Origin: Bradyrhizobium genosp. SA-3
GTDB taxonomy: Bacteria; Pseudomonadota; Alphaproteobacteria; Rhizobiales; Xanthobacteraceae
Assembly: GCF_004212635.1 (NCBI RefSeq)
Contig: NZ_PSRT01000047.1
Location: forward strand, 1-58,128
Length of the DNA: 58,128 nucleotides
Direction: 5' to 3'
The notes under the pieces were generated by a model, which was given only the letters and a program-made list of their open reading frames with translations, was not told the origin of the DNA and did no database searches. Numbering within the stretch: the stretch's first letter is position 1; each line of letters opens with the position of its first letter. The position numbers and the translations under genes are program-made. Below, piece by piece: positions 27,001 through 34,863 of the stretch.

Positions 27001-27372
27001 GCCGTCGCCTGTTGCACCTTCACGGACAGATGTACTGAGGAGGGGGTGCCGGCTGCCGAAAAGGCGATCGAGATCGACCGCGCGCTCGATCAGCGCGAGC
27101 ATCTCCCGGTACCCCTCATCGTGCTCGGGCAGATCCATCAGTGCCATTTCCGCCCCGACATGGCCGCGCGCTGCTACAACGAGGCCATCGAGGTGGCGAG
27201 CGAGACCGGCGAGCCGCAGCAGCTGTTTCCATGCTATGATGGTCTTGCGACACTGAACCTTGATCGAGGCGACATGCCCGAGGCCGAGCGGTATTTCGCG
27301 CTGGCCCATGATGTCTGCGCCCGGCACGGGCTCGATCCCGCAGGGCTGATCGTACTGCCGTTCCTTGACTAG
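24058..27372 (+). CDS. Zinc-ribbon / class III nucleotide cyclase / AAA ATPase / TPR protein
   Basis: 1104 residues. N-terminus: two or more zinc ribbons (CSGCGFEV, CPKCGTKQ, CPGCGFPC, CPKCGSLI) in the first 50 residues. Cyclase domain about 98-280: TVLFADLSGFTAMSERLDPE and FVDKFIGDALLALFGAP give both metal-binding Asp residues, and VTGDTVNTAQRLQSMASPDE is the purine/transition-state region. ATPase about 300-600: Walker A GEAGIGKTRLVNEF, with LLIIVEDLHWADAVSLEALR as Walker B. Residues 700-1104 are TPR-like helical pairs. This resembles the large multidomain cyclases frequent in Bradyrhizobium; cAMP is the likely product. It is followed after 21 bp by a thioredoxin-fold gene. Confidence 0.88.
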   Translation: MNCSGCGFEVQSGFAFCPKCGTKQPNACPGCGFPCAPDFVYCPKCGSLISGATNDGGQTSAQTSPATLPIRSSSPPLLQTAQHAFRPQSDNVDSEANRRTITVLFADLSGFTAMSERLDPEVMQTLQNQLFEELTAAVQSFGGFVDKFIGDALLALFGAPTAHEDDPERAVRAALDMISRTARLSERAKAYAGSPLQLHVGINTGHVVAGGLGVGVAKSYSVTGDTVNTAQRLQSMASPDEVLVGPLTHRLTRHAFAYDSLGEISLKGKMGSVLVHRLKGPLDTPRAARGLDTLGLDAPLIGRDAELARVIGSLDRACGGAAQLVRLVGEAGIGKTRLVNEFVARIRDEDRFASVAIRRAVCSPLGEQSYGALAAVLRSAYGIAQKAGAAEAETKVAEALLELGLAAEEADRLMPLYLHVLGLGDPNAVLRHVEPEQLRRQIFFAIRTVFERRLALSPLLIIVEDLHWADAVSLEALRFLMDRLERTRLMLLFTHRPALVDQFGSSRISHTTIRLPPLGDADGRRLLAAYFSHGWREPPGHLFTRILDRAGGNPLFLEEIIRGLIEGGALERDGAQWRMKSDEAAADIPASIQALLLARLDRLPHQVRHVAQEAAVIGPRFDAAVLGAAATEPARVEAALELLCDAELIEEVAGSSSMSLRTYRFTQTMLQDVIYQNLLLQRRVELHGRIGAALERRYGKEPEQLEDLILLGHHFSLSASKSRGARYLRAAGDRARASYANDDALRFYQQSLAVLSTASEREPERLILYERVADLCCVAGRRSTAEEHYQSALEGHRTAGDRIGEARILRKLGRLLWDAGKRVRAEERYAEAAERLGGTDAPIEWAHLLQERGRLAFRVGDHVAAARWADEALGHARSVPANADEQAGLEAARAIAEALNTKAVALARLGRHQEAVKEVEQSVAAAEAAGLLNVACRGYTNLGVLYTIVDPAQAMAVCRRGLDVANRIGDLGFQARLLANLAVACCTFTDRCTEEGVPAAEKAIEIDRALDQREHLPVPLIVLGQIHQCHFRPDMAARCYNEAIEVASETGEPQQLFPCYDGLATLNLDRGDMPEAERYFALAHDVCARHGLDPAGLIVLPFLD

Positions 27373-27393
27373 CCAATGTGAGGGAGTTCAACC

Positions 27394-28074
27394 ATGTCAG
27401 ACCGTCATGTAGATGGAACACTTCAGCCGGGCGATCGCGCACCGAACATCGTCCTGGACGCCATCACACGCGAAGGAAAGATCGCGCTCGAGGATTATCG
27501 CGGGCATAGTCCCATACTGGTGGGCCTGTTTCGTGGCCTGCACTGTCCGTTCTGCCGGCGCCATATCGCGGCGCAGGCGCAGCTTGATGGCGCGCTGCGC
27601 GGGAAGGGGATCGAAAGTCTCACGGTCGTCAACACGCCGATCGACCGCGCGCGGCTCTATTTCCGCTATCATCCATTGCCCAATCTGCTCGCCGCGTCCG
27701 ACCCCGATCGGGTCTCGCACCGCGCATTCGGCCTGCCCAATATCGAGTTCACGGAGAACGAAACCGAGTGGCCACGCAAAGTGGGCATGGACGCGGTCAT
27801 GAGCATGCAAGTGGACATGCCCGGCGAGTTGCCCGGCCCGATGAACCGGCCGGCAGCCGCGGAGTACCTCAACAACAAAGACGGTTACGAGATGACCGAA
27901 GCCGACCAGCGTATGGCGGCAACAGGCACGGGGCAGCTGTTTGGCCAGTTCCTGCTCGACCGGGAAGGGATCGTGCGCTGGACGTTCACCGAGGTTCCCG
28001 GCGGCGGCCAGCGCATGTTCGGAGCGCCGAGCCCACAGGAGCTGATGTCGGCCGCCTCGCAGGTGGCAGGCTAG
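27394..28074 (+). CDS. Peroxiredoxin-like (AhpC/TSA) redox protein with CPFC motif
   Basis: 226 residues. The N-terminal thioredoxin fold has LQPGDRAPNIVLDAITREGK and the active site FRGLHCPFCRRHIAAQAQL at about residue 50. CPFC is a two-Cys redox pair, unlike the single Cys of many peroxiredoxins. The C-terminal half (GQLFGQFLLDREGIVRWTFT) keeps the typical peroxiredoxin strand, and the insert between them is methionine-rich (MDAVMSMQVDMPGELPGPMN). It lies 21 bp after the large cyclase, so co-transcription is likely. It could act as a peroxidase or disulfide reductase; the partner is unknown. Confidence 0.8.
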   Translation: MSDRHVDGTLQPGDRAPNIVLDAITREGKIALEDYRGHSPILVGLFRGLHCPFCRRHIAAQAQLDGALRGKGIESLTVVNTPIDRARLYFRYHPLPNLLAASDPDRVSHRAFGLPNIEFTENETEWPRKVGMDAVMSMQVDMPGELPGPMNRPAAAEYLNNKDGYEMTEADQRMAATGTGQLFGQFLLDREGIVRWTFTEVPGGGQRMFGAPSPQELMSAASQVAG

Positions 28075-28086
28075 GCATCTTGGCGA

Positions 28087-28926
28087 TCAACCCGCCACCC
28101 TCGGTCGTTTCTCGGCGAGCGCCGCAGCCATCGCCGAGATCAGCGGGCGCATGAAATAATGATCTTCCACCGGCGAGACGTCAGTGCGCAATCCGTGCGC
28201 GGCGAGCTCGCCTGAGACCGCCGGGCCGACTGAAGCAATCAGCGTCCGTTCGAGCCCAGCGCGAAGGCGTGCCTCGCTGCCATGCGCCTTCGCGGCCTCG
28301 AACAGTCGGCGGACCTGGCCGAGATTGGTCAGCGCGATGGAATCGATCCGCCCTTCGGCCATTTCGTCGATCGCGGCGACGATGTTGGCATCTGCCGCCT
28401 TGGAATCGTAGACATAGGGCAGGACGGTATCGACCTCGGCGCCTTGCGCGACGAGCGCGCCGGTCAGCGCGCTGTGGTCCTTGTCCGGATAGAGCTGCAG
28501 ACCGAGACGGTGGCCCTTCAGGTCGAGCCCGCCCAGCATCTCGATCACGCCCTCGGTGGTCGGCTTCTCCGTGGTCTGCTGCGCGTCGAGGCCAACCTCG
28601 CGCAGCGCTCTGCCGGGCTTCGGGCCGCGGGTGAATTTTCGCGATTTGGCGAGCGCTGCCACGAGAGCCTGATCGAGGCCGCGGGCGCCGGCGAGCTTCA
28701 TGATCCGGCGCAGGCCCTCGCCGGTCATCAGCACGAGGTCGTCGAAAGGCTTGTCGATGGCGCGGCGGATCCAGGCCTCGACCGGCGCCGGGTCCGGCGC
28801 ATCGTGAATGGTGAACATCGGGCACTGCACGACCTCGGCGCCTTGCTCGGCCAGAAGCTTCGCAAACTGCGCCTCCTCACGCGTTTCCAGGATCAGGATG
28901 CGGGTGCCGTTCAAGCGGTCGGCCAT
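28087..28926 (-). CDS. hemD: Uroporphyrinogen-III synthase-like (HEM4 domain) protein
   Basis: 279 residues with the two-lobed HEM4 fold. The first lobe has ILILETREEAQFAKLLAEQG and DDLVLMTGEGLRRIMKLAG. The hinge reads RKFTRGPKPGRALREVGLDA, and the second lobe has DTVLPYVYDSKAADANIVAA and TLIASVGPAVSGELAAHGLR. HemD closes hydroxymethylbilane to uroporphyrinogen III for haem and cobalamin. No other haem gene is nearby, so it may be an extra copy or a HEM4-domain protein of other use. It is convergent with the redox gene and divergent from purU. Confidence 0.75.
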   Translation of the reverse strand: MADRLNGTRILILETREEAQFAKLLAEQGAEVVQCPMFTIHDAPDPAPVEAWIRRAIDKPFDDLVLMTGEGLRRIMKLAGARGLDQALVAALAKSRKFTRGPKPGRALREVGLDAQQTTEKPTTEGVIEMLGGLDLKGHRLGLQLYPDKDHSALTGALVAQGAEVDTVLPYVYDSKAADANIVAAIDEMAEGRIDSIALTNLGQVRRLFEAAKAHGSEARLRAGLERTLIASVGPAVSGELAAHGLRTDVSPVEDHYFMRPLISAMAAALAEKRPRVAG

Positions 28927-29066
28927 GGGCGTGCTCCGGTCAAAATCGCAATGGTGCGTTCATCCTGACTCTGCGCCCGGGATTGGCGCAAGAGTGGGTC
29001 GGTGCTAGAGCGGGGCGCAAATCGCGTGTTGTTCCGTTTCGTTTGCCCAAACCTTCATCAAGAGTC

Positions 29067-29930
29067 ATGCCCTATCATCAATATGTCCTGATCCTGTCCT
29101 GTCCGGATCGCCCCGGCATCGTCTCGGCGGTGTCGACGTTCCTGGCCCACAACGGGCAGAACATTCTCGACGCCCAGCAGTTCGATGACGTCGAGACCAA
29201 GAAATTCTTCATGCGCGTGGTGTTCACCGCGGCCGATCTCGCCGTGGAACTGTCGGCGCTCCAGACCGGCTTTGCCGCGATCGCTGAACGTTTCGGCATG
29301 GAATGGCAGATGCGCGACCGCGCCGCGCATCGCAAGGTGATGCTGCTGGTGTCGAAGTCCGACCACTGCCTGGTTGATATCCTCTATCGCTGGCGCACCG
29401 GCGAATTGCCGATGATCCCCACCGCGATCGTCTCCAACCATCCGCGCGAGGTCTATGCCGGGCTCGATTTCGGCGGCATCCCGTTCCACCACCTGCCTGT
29501 GACCAAGGAGACCAAGCGCGAGCAGGAAGCGCAGATCCTCGACCTCGTCGCCAGCACGGGCACCGATCTCGTCGTGCTCGCCCGCTACATGCAGATCCTG
29601 TCCGACGATCTCTCGGCAAAACTGTCGGGGCGCTGCATCAACATTCATCACTCGTTTCTGCCGGGGTTCAAGGGTGCAAAGCCGTATCACCAGGCCCATG
29701 AGCGCGGCGTCAAGCTGATCGGCGCCACCGCGCATTACGTCACGCGCGATCTCGATGAGGGCCCGATCATCGACCAGGACGTCGAGCGCATCAGCCATCG
29801 CGATATGCCGGAGGATCTGGTCCGCAAGGGCCGCGACATCGAGCGCCGCGTGCTCGCCCGCGCGATCCGCTACCATCTTAACGACCGCGTCATTCTCAAT
29901 GGCCGCAAGACCGTGGTGTTCGTGGATTGA
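29067..29930 (+). CDS. purU: Formyltetrahydrofolate deformylase
   Basis: 287 residues from ATG 29067; the frame is open to 28983 but MPYHQYVLILSCPDRPGIVS matches the family start. N-terminal ACT domain (residues 1-85), then a formyl-transferase fold. Active-site pieces: CINIHHSFLPGFKGAKPYHQ (Asn and His) and TRDLDEGPIIDQDVERISHR (Asp). It hydrolyses 10-formyl-THF to formate and THF and so balances the one-carbon pool. A single gene, not clearly in an operon. Confidence 0.95.
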   Translation: MPYHQYVLILSCPDRPGIVSAVSTFLAHNGQNILDAQQFDDVETKKFFMRVVFTAADLAVELSALQTGFAAIAERFGMEWQMRDRAAHRKVMLLVSKSDHCLVDILYRWRTGELPMIPTAIVSNHPREVYAGLDFGGIPFHHLPVTKETKREQEAQILDLVASTGTDLVVLARYMQILSDDLSAKLSGRCINIHHSFLPGFKGAKPYHQAHERGVKLIGATAHYVTRDLDEGPIIDQDVERISHRDMPEDLVRKGRDIERRVLARAIRYHLNDRVILNGRKTVVFVD

Positions 29931-29937
29931 GTTGTTC

Positions 29938-29962
29938 ACCTCTCTCCGCGTGCGGGGAGAGG
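29938..29962. repeat. Short GC palindrome of the CTCTCC(C)CGC family
   Basis: CACCTCTCTCCGCGTGCGGGGAGAGGG is a near-perfect hairpin directly after the purU stop. It is one copy of a repeat also present at 18462/18700, 32061, 32134 and 35579. It may act as a transcript end but has no T-run. Confidence 0.65.
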
Positions 29963-29974
29963 GGGCGCACAATC

Positions 29975-30268
29975 TTAACGCACCGCGTTGCCCGACGTTG
30001 TCCCCGTCGCGCCCTTCTGCGCCTGCTCTTCCTTTTCGCGATCGGCTGCCGGCAGCAGCCGCTTGCGTTCGCGCTCCTTCATGTAGGCGTCGTATTGCGG
30101 CGTGCCCGGTCGGGGCGGGGCGTCGGCCGGCAGGCCACCGGCCCATTGCGGGACGTAGTCGCCCATGCCGGCGGAGAGCTTTTCGTTGACCGTGCCGCAG
30201 CCTGCAAGGTTCGAAGCCAGCAGAGCGACGACGGCAGCGATCGAAAGCGAACGGAAACGCATGAGCAT
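29975..30268 (-). CDS. Small outer-membrane-type lipoprotein
   Basis: 97 residues. A lipoprotein signal (RSLSIAAVVALLASNLAGCG) has the lipobox LAGC with Cys at about residue 24. The rest is short and charged (APPRPGTPQYDAYMKERERK). The first Met of MLMRF is taken as the start; Met3 is equally possible. Function unknown. It is convergent with purU, 44 bp away across a palindrome. Confidence 0.75.
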   Translation of the reverse strand: MLMRFRSLSIAAVVALLASNLAGCGTVNEKLSAGMGDYVPQWAGGLPADAPPRPGTPQYDAYMKERERKRLLPAADREKEEQAQKGATGTTSGNAVR

Positions 30269-30851
30269 CTTCTAGTTCGTGCCCGATTGGGCACGTGTGA
30301 TGGGACGCCGAACGGGCGCGAGCGGCGGACTGTAGTCCTCAATAAGCAAAATTGGCTTATTCGAAGACAGATTCTTTTGTATACATGAAGGTATTATAAT
30401 AGGTCTATTTTGCACTTGAGAGAGCGTCTTAGCTGGTATGGTATACATAACGTATTCATAAGCTAGGAGATCAGCCGGCATAACCGTGAGGGTTCAACGG
30501 CAAAGGCATTCGGGGATGTTCGAATTCTGCAAATGAGAGGCGGAATTCTCCATCACGCTGCCGTAGCGCCTCTTAGAGTGCCGCATCAAATTCGCGGCAA
30601 ACTGGCTTGAGCAACGAAGGGCTTTTTCGTTGACAAGACCATTTTATTTGTACAATCGTACAAATCTCTCCGGCTGTCGTCGAAAAGACCGCGCGCTTGC
30701 GCCGAATGGTCGCCCAACGTCCGATTGACAACGGGGTTGCAGAGGACGCCATGTGGCCGCACGGCATGGCTTGTCCGCGAGTTAAAGCGCGGCAAGGACC
30801 GGGCACTCGGTTCAGGGCACAAAAGTCAGGAATTAAGGGGAGGGAGATCTG
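30269..30851. other. AT-rich 583-bp regulatory gap before livK of the second Liv operon
   Basis: No convincing gene. It is much more AT-rich than its surroundings between about 30340 and 30470. It contains the dyad AATAAGC-N7-GCTTATT (30341-30361), two TGTATAC/GGTATAC boxes (about 30379 and 30441), a TATAAT at 30395, and a CAACGAA-N7-TTCGTTG hairpin (30612-30632). The promoter/operator at 30630-30665 is listed separately. The lipoprotein promoter on the minus strand must lie in its left part. Confidence 0.5.
30630..30665 (+). promoter_or_regulatory. Candidate sigma-70 promoter overlapping a perfect dyad operator
   Basis: TTGACA at 30630-30635 and TACAAT at 30651-30656 are spaced by 15 bases, which is short but usable. 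The dyad ATTTGTAC-AATC-GTACAAAT (30646-30665) has perfect 8-base arms and covers the -10 box. A repressor bound here would block transcription of the Liv operon whose first gene begins at 30852. The regulator is not identified. Confidence 0.55.
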
Positions 30852-32030
30852 ATGTTCGTACGCAAACCATTTTCTTGGGCCGCCGCGGTGGCTGCCATCT
30901 CGGGCCTTGCTGCCATTGCTCCGGCCAAGGCCGAGGACGCCGTCAAGGTCGGCCTGATTCTGCCGATGACCGGCGGCCAGGCCTCGACCGGCAAGCAGAT
31001 CGAGAACGCGATCAAGCTCTACATGCAGCAGAAGGGCGACACCGTCGCCGGTAAGAAGATCGAGATCATCCTCAAGGACGATGCCGCGATTCCCGACAAG
31101 ACCAAGACCGCCGCGCAAGAGTTGATCGTCAACGACAAGGTCAACTTCATCGCCGGCTTCGGCGTGACGCCCGCCGCGCTCGCGGCCGCGCCGCTCGCAA
31201 CGCAAGCCAAGATCCCGGAAGTCGTCATGGCGGCCGGCACCTCCATCATTACCGAGCGTTCGCCCTACATCGTGCGCACCAGCTTCACGCTGGCGCAGTC
31301 CTCCACCATCATCGGCGACTGGGCGGTGAAGAACGGCATCAAGAAGGTGGCGACGCTGACCTCGGACTACGCGCCGGGCAATGACGCGCTGAACTTCTTC
31401 AAGCAGCATTTCACCGCCGGCGGCGGCGAAGTGGTCGAAGAGGTCAAGGTGCCCTTGCAAAACCCTGATTTCGCGCCGTTCCTCCAGCGCATGAAGGACG
31501 CCAAGCCTGACGCGATCTTCGTGTTCGTGCCGGCGGGGCAGGGTGGCAACTTCATGAAGCAGTATGCCGAGCGTGGTCTCGACAAGGCCGGCATCAAGGT
31601 GATCGGACCAGGCGACGTCACCGATGACGACCTTCTCAACAACATGGGCGACGCCGTGCTCGGCACGGTCACCGCGCATCTCTACTCCGCGGCCCATTCC
31701 TCGCAGATGAACAAGGATTTTGTCGCCGCCTACAAGAAGGCGTTCGGCAACCGTCCGGGCTTCATGGCCGTGAGCGGGTATGACGGCATGCACCTGATCT
31801 ACGAAGCGCTGAAGAAGACCGGTGGCGATACCAACGGCGACAAGCTGATCGGAGCCATGAAGGGCCAAAAGTGGGAGAGCCCGCGCGGCCCGATCTCGAT
31901 CGACCCCGAGACCCGCGACATCGTGCAGAACATCTATATCCGCAAGGTCGAGAAGGTCGACGGCGAACTCTACAATGTCGAGTTCGCGACCTTCGAGGCC
32001 GTCAAGGATCTCGGCAAGACCAAGAAGTGA
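30852..32030 (+). CDS. livK: Liv-type ABC transporter substrate-binding protein (second system)
   Basis: 392 residues with AGGGGAGGGAGATCTG directly before ATG 30852. The signal peptide (AAAVAAISGLAAIAPAKA) is cleaved before EDAVKV. The periplasmic binding fold shows VGLILPMTGGQASTGKQIEN, LIVNDKVNFIAGFGVTPAAL and IFVFVPAGQGGNFMKQYAER. This is closer in length and layout to the classic branched-chain amino acid binding proteins than the copy at 15152. It opens a plus-strand operon K-H-M-G-F. Confidence 0.92.
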   Translation: MFVRKPFSWAAAVAAISGLAAIAPAKAEDAVKVGLILPMTGGQASTGKQIENAIKLYMQQKGDTVAGKKIEIILKDDAAIPDKTKTAAQELIVNDKVNFIAGFGVTPAALAAAPLATQAKIPEVVMAAGTSIITERSPYIVRTSFTLAQSSTIIGDWAVKNGIKKVATLTSDYAPGNDALNFFKQHFTAGGGEVVEEVKVPLQNPDFAPFLQRMKDAKPDAIFVFVPAGQGGNFMKQYAERGLDKAGIKVIGPGDVTDDDLLNNMGDAVLGTVTAHLYSAAHSSQMNKDFVAAYKKAFGNRPGFMAVSGYDGMHLIYEALKKTGGDTNGDKLIGAMKGQKWESPRGPISIDPETRDIVQNIYIRKVEKVDGELYNVEFATFEAVKDLGKTKK

Positions 32031-32060
32031 CGCGCGAAAGCGCGTCATCCTTGAGGCTCA

Positions 32061-32157
32061 CCTCTCCCGCTTGCGGGAGAGGTCGGCGCAGAGCGCCGTC
32101 GGGAGTCTCTCAGTGGAAAGACCCTCTCCCCAACCCTCTCCCGCAAGCGGGAGAGGG
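32061..32157. repeat. Two copies of the CTCTCCCGC palindrome between livK and livH
   Basis: CCTCTCCCGC-TT-GCGGGAGAGG at 32061-32082 is perfect over 10-base arms. CCCTCTCCCGC-AA-GCGGGAGAGGG at 32134-32157 is perfect over 11-base arms. They are separated by about 50 bases (containing GGCGCAGAGCGCC) and can also pair with one another. They sit in the 174-bp gap after livK, a place where a processed transcript end would raise binding-protein levels over permease levels. Confidence 0.75.
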
Positions 32158-32204
32158 AGCGCAGCATGGCCCTTGGCCACACTTGAGATGACTTTCGACC
32201 CCCG

Positions 32205-33074
32205 ATGACCGCAATCCTCACCAACCTGTTCGATGGCGTTGCCTACGGCATGCTGTTGTTCGTGCTCGCCTGCGGGCTCGCGGTCACGCTCGGCCTGATG
32301 AACTTCGTCAACCTCGCCCATGGCGCCTTCGCCATGGCCGGGGGCTATGTCTGCATGGTGCTGGTCAACCGGATGGGCTGGCCGTTCTTCGCCGCGCTGC
32401 CGCTCGCCTTCGTCTCCGCAGCCGCGATCGGCATTGCGCTCGAACGCACGCTCTACCGCCACCTCTATGCGCGCAGCCATCTCGACCAGGTGCTGTTCAC
32501 GATCGGCCTGACCTTCATGTCGGTGGCGGCGGTGGACTACATTCAGGGTTCCTCGCGCGTCTTCATCAATTTGCCCGCTGCGCTCCAGGGCCAGTTCGAC
32601 GTGTTCGGCGTCGGCATCGGCCGCTACCGGCTGATGATCATCGTGATCTGCGGTCTGCTCACCATCGGCCTGCAGATGGTGCTGGCCAAGACCCGCTTCG
32701 GCAGCCGCCTCCGCGCCGCAGTCGACGATCCCCGTGCCGCGAGCGGGCTCGGCATCAACGTGCCGCAAGTGTTCGCCTTCACCTTCGCTTTTGGCTGCGG
32801 GCTCGCCGGCCTCGGCGGCGCGCTGAGCGCCGAGATCCTCGGCCTCGATCCGTACTTTCCGCTGAAATTCATGATCTACTTCCTGATCGTGGTCACCGTC
32901 GGCGGTTCGTCCTCGATCACCGGGCCGTTCCTGGCCTCGCTCCTGCTCGGCATCGGCGACGTCGCCGGAAAATATTACGTGCCGAAGATGGGCCCCTTCG
33001 TGATCTACACCATGATGATCGTGATCCTGATCTGGCGCCCGAACGGCCTGTTCGGCCGCACGGCCGCGCGTTGA
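32205..33074 (+). CDS. livH: Liv-type ABC transporter permease LivH (second system)
   Basis: 289 residues, about eight membrane helices. Signature GLMNFVNLAHGAFAMAGGYV near residue 30; coupling loop LRAAVDDPRAASGLGINVPQ; end WRPNGLFGRTAAR. It pairs with LivM, whose frame overlaps or nearly overlaps its stop. Confidence 0.93.
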   Translation: MTAILTNLFDGVAYGMLLFVLACGLAVTLGLMNFVNLAHGAFAMAGGYVCMVLVNRMGWPFFAALPLAFVSAAAIGIALERTLYRHLYARSHLDQVLFTIGLTFMSVAAVDYIQGSSRVFINLPAALQGQFDVFGVGIGRYRLMIIVICGLLTIGLQMVLAKTRFGSRLRAAVDDPRAASGLGINVPQVFAFTFAFGCGLAGLGGALSAEILGLDPYFPLKFMIYFLIVVTVGGSSSITGPFLASLLLGIGDVAGKYYVPKMGPFVIYTMMIVILIWRPNGLFGRTAAR

Positions 33075-33082
33075 GTCCGCCG

Positions 33083-34111
33083 ATGAGCGCTTCCTCCGAC
33101 GTCGGCTATCACGCCCAGCGCCAAGCGCGCTGGCACTATGGCGAAGTCGCCTTCTGGCTCATCGTGCTGGCCTGCGGCTTCGCCTTTCCCACGCGCTATC
33201 TGATCATGACCGACATCCTGCGGCTGGCGCTGTTCACGATGTCGCTCGATCTCATCCTCGGCTATGCCGGAATCGTCTCGCTCGGCCATGCCGCCTTCTT
33301 CGGCGTCGGCGCCTACGCGGCGGGACTTCTCGCGCTGCACGGCATCATCAAAGAGCCCGTGCTGGCGCTGATCGTCGCCGGCCTTGCGGCGATGGTGCTT
33401 GGTTTTGCCACCAGCTTCCTGGTGATCCGCGGCGTCGACCTGACGCGTTTGATGGTGACGCTCGGCATCGCCCTGCTGCTGGAAGCGCTGGCCGAACGCT
33501 TCTCCAACATCACCGGTGGCACCGACGGCCTGCAAGGCATCGAGATGCAGCCGATCTTCGGCGAGATCCCCTTCGACATGTTCGGTAAAGCCGGCTTCTT
33601 CTACTCGCTGGCCGTGCTGTTCCTCCTCTTCCTGCTCGCCCGCCGCGTCGTGCATTCGCCCTTCGGCCTGTCGCTGCGTGCGATCAAGAACAATCCGCTG
33701 CGGGCCGCCGCCATCGGCATCCCGGTCAACCGCCGCCTGATCGCGATCTACACGCTGGCGGCGTTCTATGCCGGCATCGCAGGCGCGCTGTTCACTCAGA
33801 CCACCGCGATCGCTTCGCTCGACGTGTTCGCGTTCGAGCGCTCCGCCGATCTGATGCTGGTGCTGGTCATCGGCGGCACCGGCTATCTCTATGGCGGGCT
33901 GATCGGCGCGGTGGTGTTCCGTATGCTCCAGGAATTGTTTTCCACCATCACCCCGCAATACTGGCAGTTCTGGATCGGCCTCGTGCTTGTCGTGATCGTG
34001 CTGGTCGGCCGCCAGCGCCTGCACCGCTGGGTGCTCTATGTGCCCAACCTGATCATCAGGCAGGTGGCCGGGCGCAAGGCCGTCGTCGCCGTGCCGGAGA
34101 GCGACGCATGA
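33083..34111 (+). CDS. livM: Liv-type ABC transporter permease LivM (second system)
   Basis: 342 residues from ATG 33083; a TTG at 33071 overlapping the livH stop (TTGA) is the alternative and would add four residues. Signature DLILGYAGIVSLGHAAFFGV, coupling loop LSLRAIKNNPLRAAAIGIPV, late helix VLVIGGTGYLYGGLIGAVVF. About nine membrane helices. The stop overlaps the livG start by 4 bp. Confidence 0.93.
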   Translation: MSASSDVGYHAQRQARWHYGEVAFWLIVLACGFAFPTRYLIMTDILRLALFTMSLDLILGYAGIVSLGHAAFFGVGAYAAGLLALHGIIKEPVLALIVAGLAAMVLGFATSFLVIRGVDLTRLMVTLGIALLLEALAERFSNITGGTDGLQGIEMQPIFGEIPFDMFGKAGFFYSLAVLFLLFLLARRVVHSPFGLSLRAIKNNPLRAAAIGIPVNRRLIAIYTLAAFYAGIAGALFTQTTAIASLDVFAFERSADLMLVLVIGGTGYLYGGLIGAVVFRMLQELFSTITPQYWQFWIGLVLVVIVLVGRQRLHRWVLYVPNLIIRQVAGRKAVVAVPESDA

Positions 34112-34863
34112 CCATCGCGCTCGAAACGAAGAATCTCGAAAAGCAGTTCGGCGGCCTGCGCGTTACGCGCGACCTGTCCTTGAAGATCGAGCAGGGCGCC
34201 CGCCATGCCCTGATCGGCCCGAACGGCGCCGGCAAGACCACGGTCATCAACCAGCTCACCGGCGTCCTCAAGCCGAACTCGGGCCGCATCCTGCTCGAAG
34301 GTCAGGACATCACCGATCTGCCCGTGCACAAGCGCGTGCTGCGCGGCCTGTCGCGCACGTTCCAGATCAACCAGCTCTATCCCGACCTGACCCCGCTCGA
34401 GATCATCGGCCTTGCCGTCTCCGAGCGCCTCGGCCATGGCGGCGACTGGTGGAGGCGGATGGGGACACGCAGCGACGTCAACGGCGAAGTCGCCGATCTG
34501 CTGACGCGCTTCCATCTGCTCGACGTCATGAACGAGCAGACCGTGACGCTGCCTTACGGCAAGCAGCGTCTGCTCGAGATCGCGGTGGCGATCGCGGCCA
34601 AGCCCCGCGTGCTGCTGCTCGACGAGCCCGCCGCCGGCGTGCCCGAGAGCGAGCGCCATGACATTCTCGCGGTCGTCGGCGCACTGCCGCGCGACGTTAC
34701 CGTGCTCCTGATCGAGCACGACATGGACCTCGTCTTCTCCTTTGCCGACCGCATCTCGGTGCTGGTCTCCGGCGCGCTGCTCACGGAGGGGCCGCCCGAA
34801 CAGGTCGCGCGCGATCCGCAGGTCAAGGCGGTCTATCTTGGCGAGGAGGCGGTCAATGTCTGA
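34108..34863 (+). CDS. livG: Liv-type ABC transporter ATP-binding protein LivG (second system)
   Basis: 251 residues. Walker A LIGPNGAGKTTVINQLTGVL, LivG motif GLSRTFQINQLYPDLTPLEI, a slightly changed signature region TLPYGKQRLLEIAVAIA, Walker B VLLLDEPAAGVPESE, and the switch VLLIEHDMDLVFSFADRISV. Coupled to livM and livF by short overlaps. Confidence 0.93.
   Translation: MTIALETKNLEKQFGGLRVTRDLSLKIEQGARHALIGPNGAGKTTVINQLTGVLKPNSGRILLEGQDITDLPVHKRVLRGLSRTFQINQLYPDLTPLEIIGLAVSERLGHGGDWWRRMGTRSDVNGEVADLLTRFHLLDVMNEQTVTLPYGKQRLLEIAVAIAAKPRVLLLDEPAAGVPESERHDILAVVGALPRDVTVLLIEHDMDLVFSFADRISVLVSGALLTEGPPEQVARDPQVKAVYLGEEAVNV

Noticed and set aside
25255..27327. 690-codon minus-strand frame opposite the cyclase
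   Set aside because: Antisense to the ATPase/TPR part with clear motifs on the plus strand.
30573..32048. 491-codon minus-strand frame opposite livK of the second system
   Set aside because: livK has a signal peptide, ribosome binding site and family motifs; the reverse frame is a shadow.
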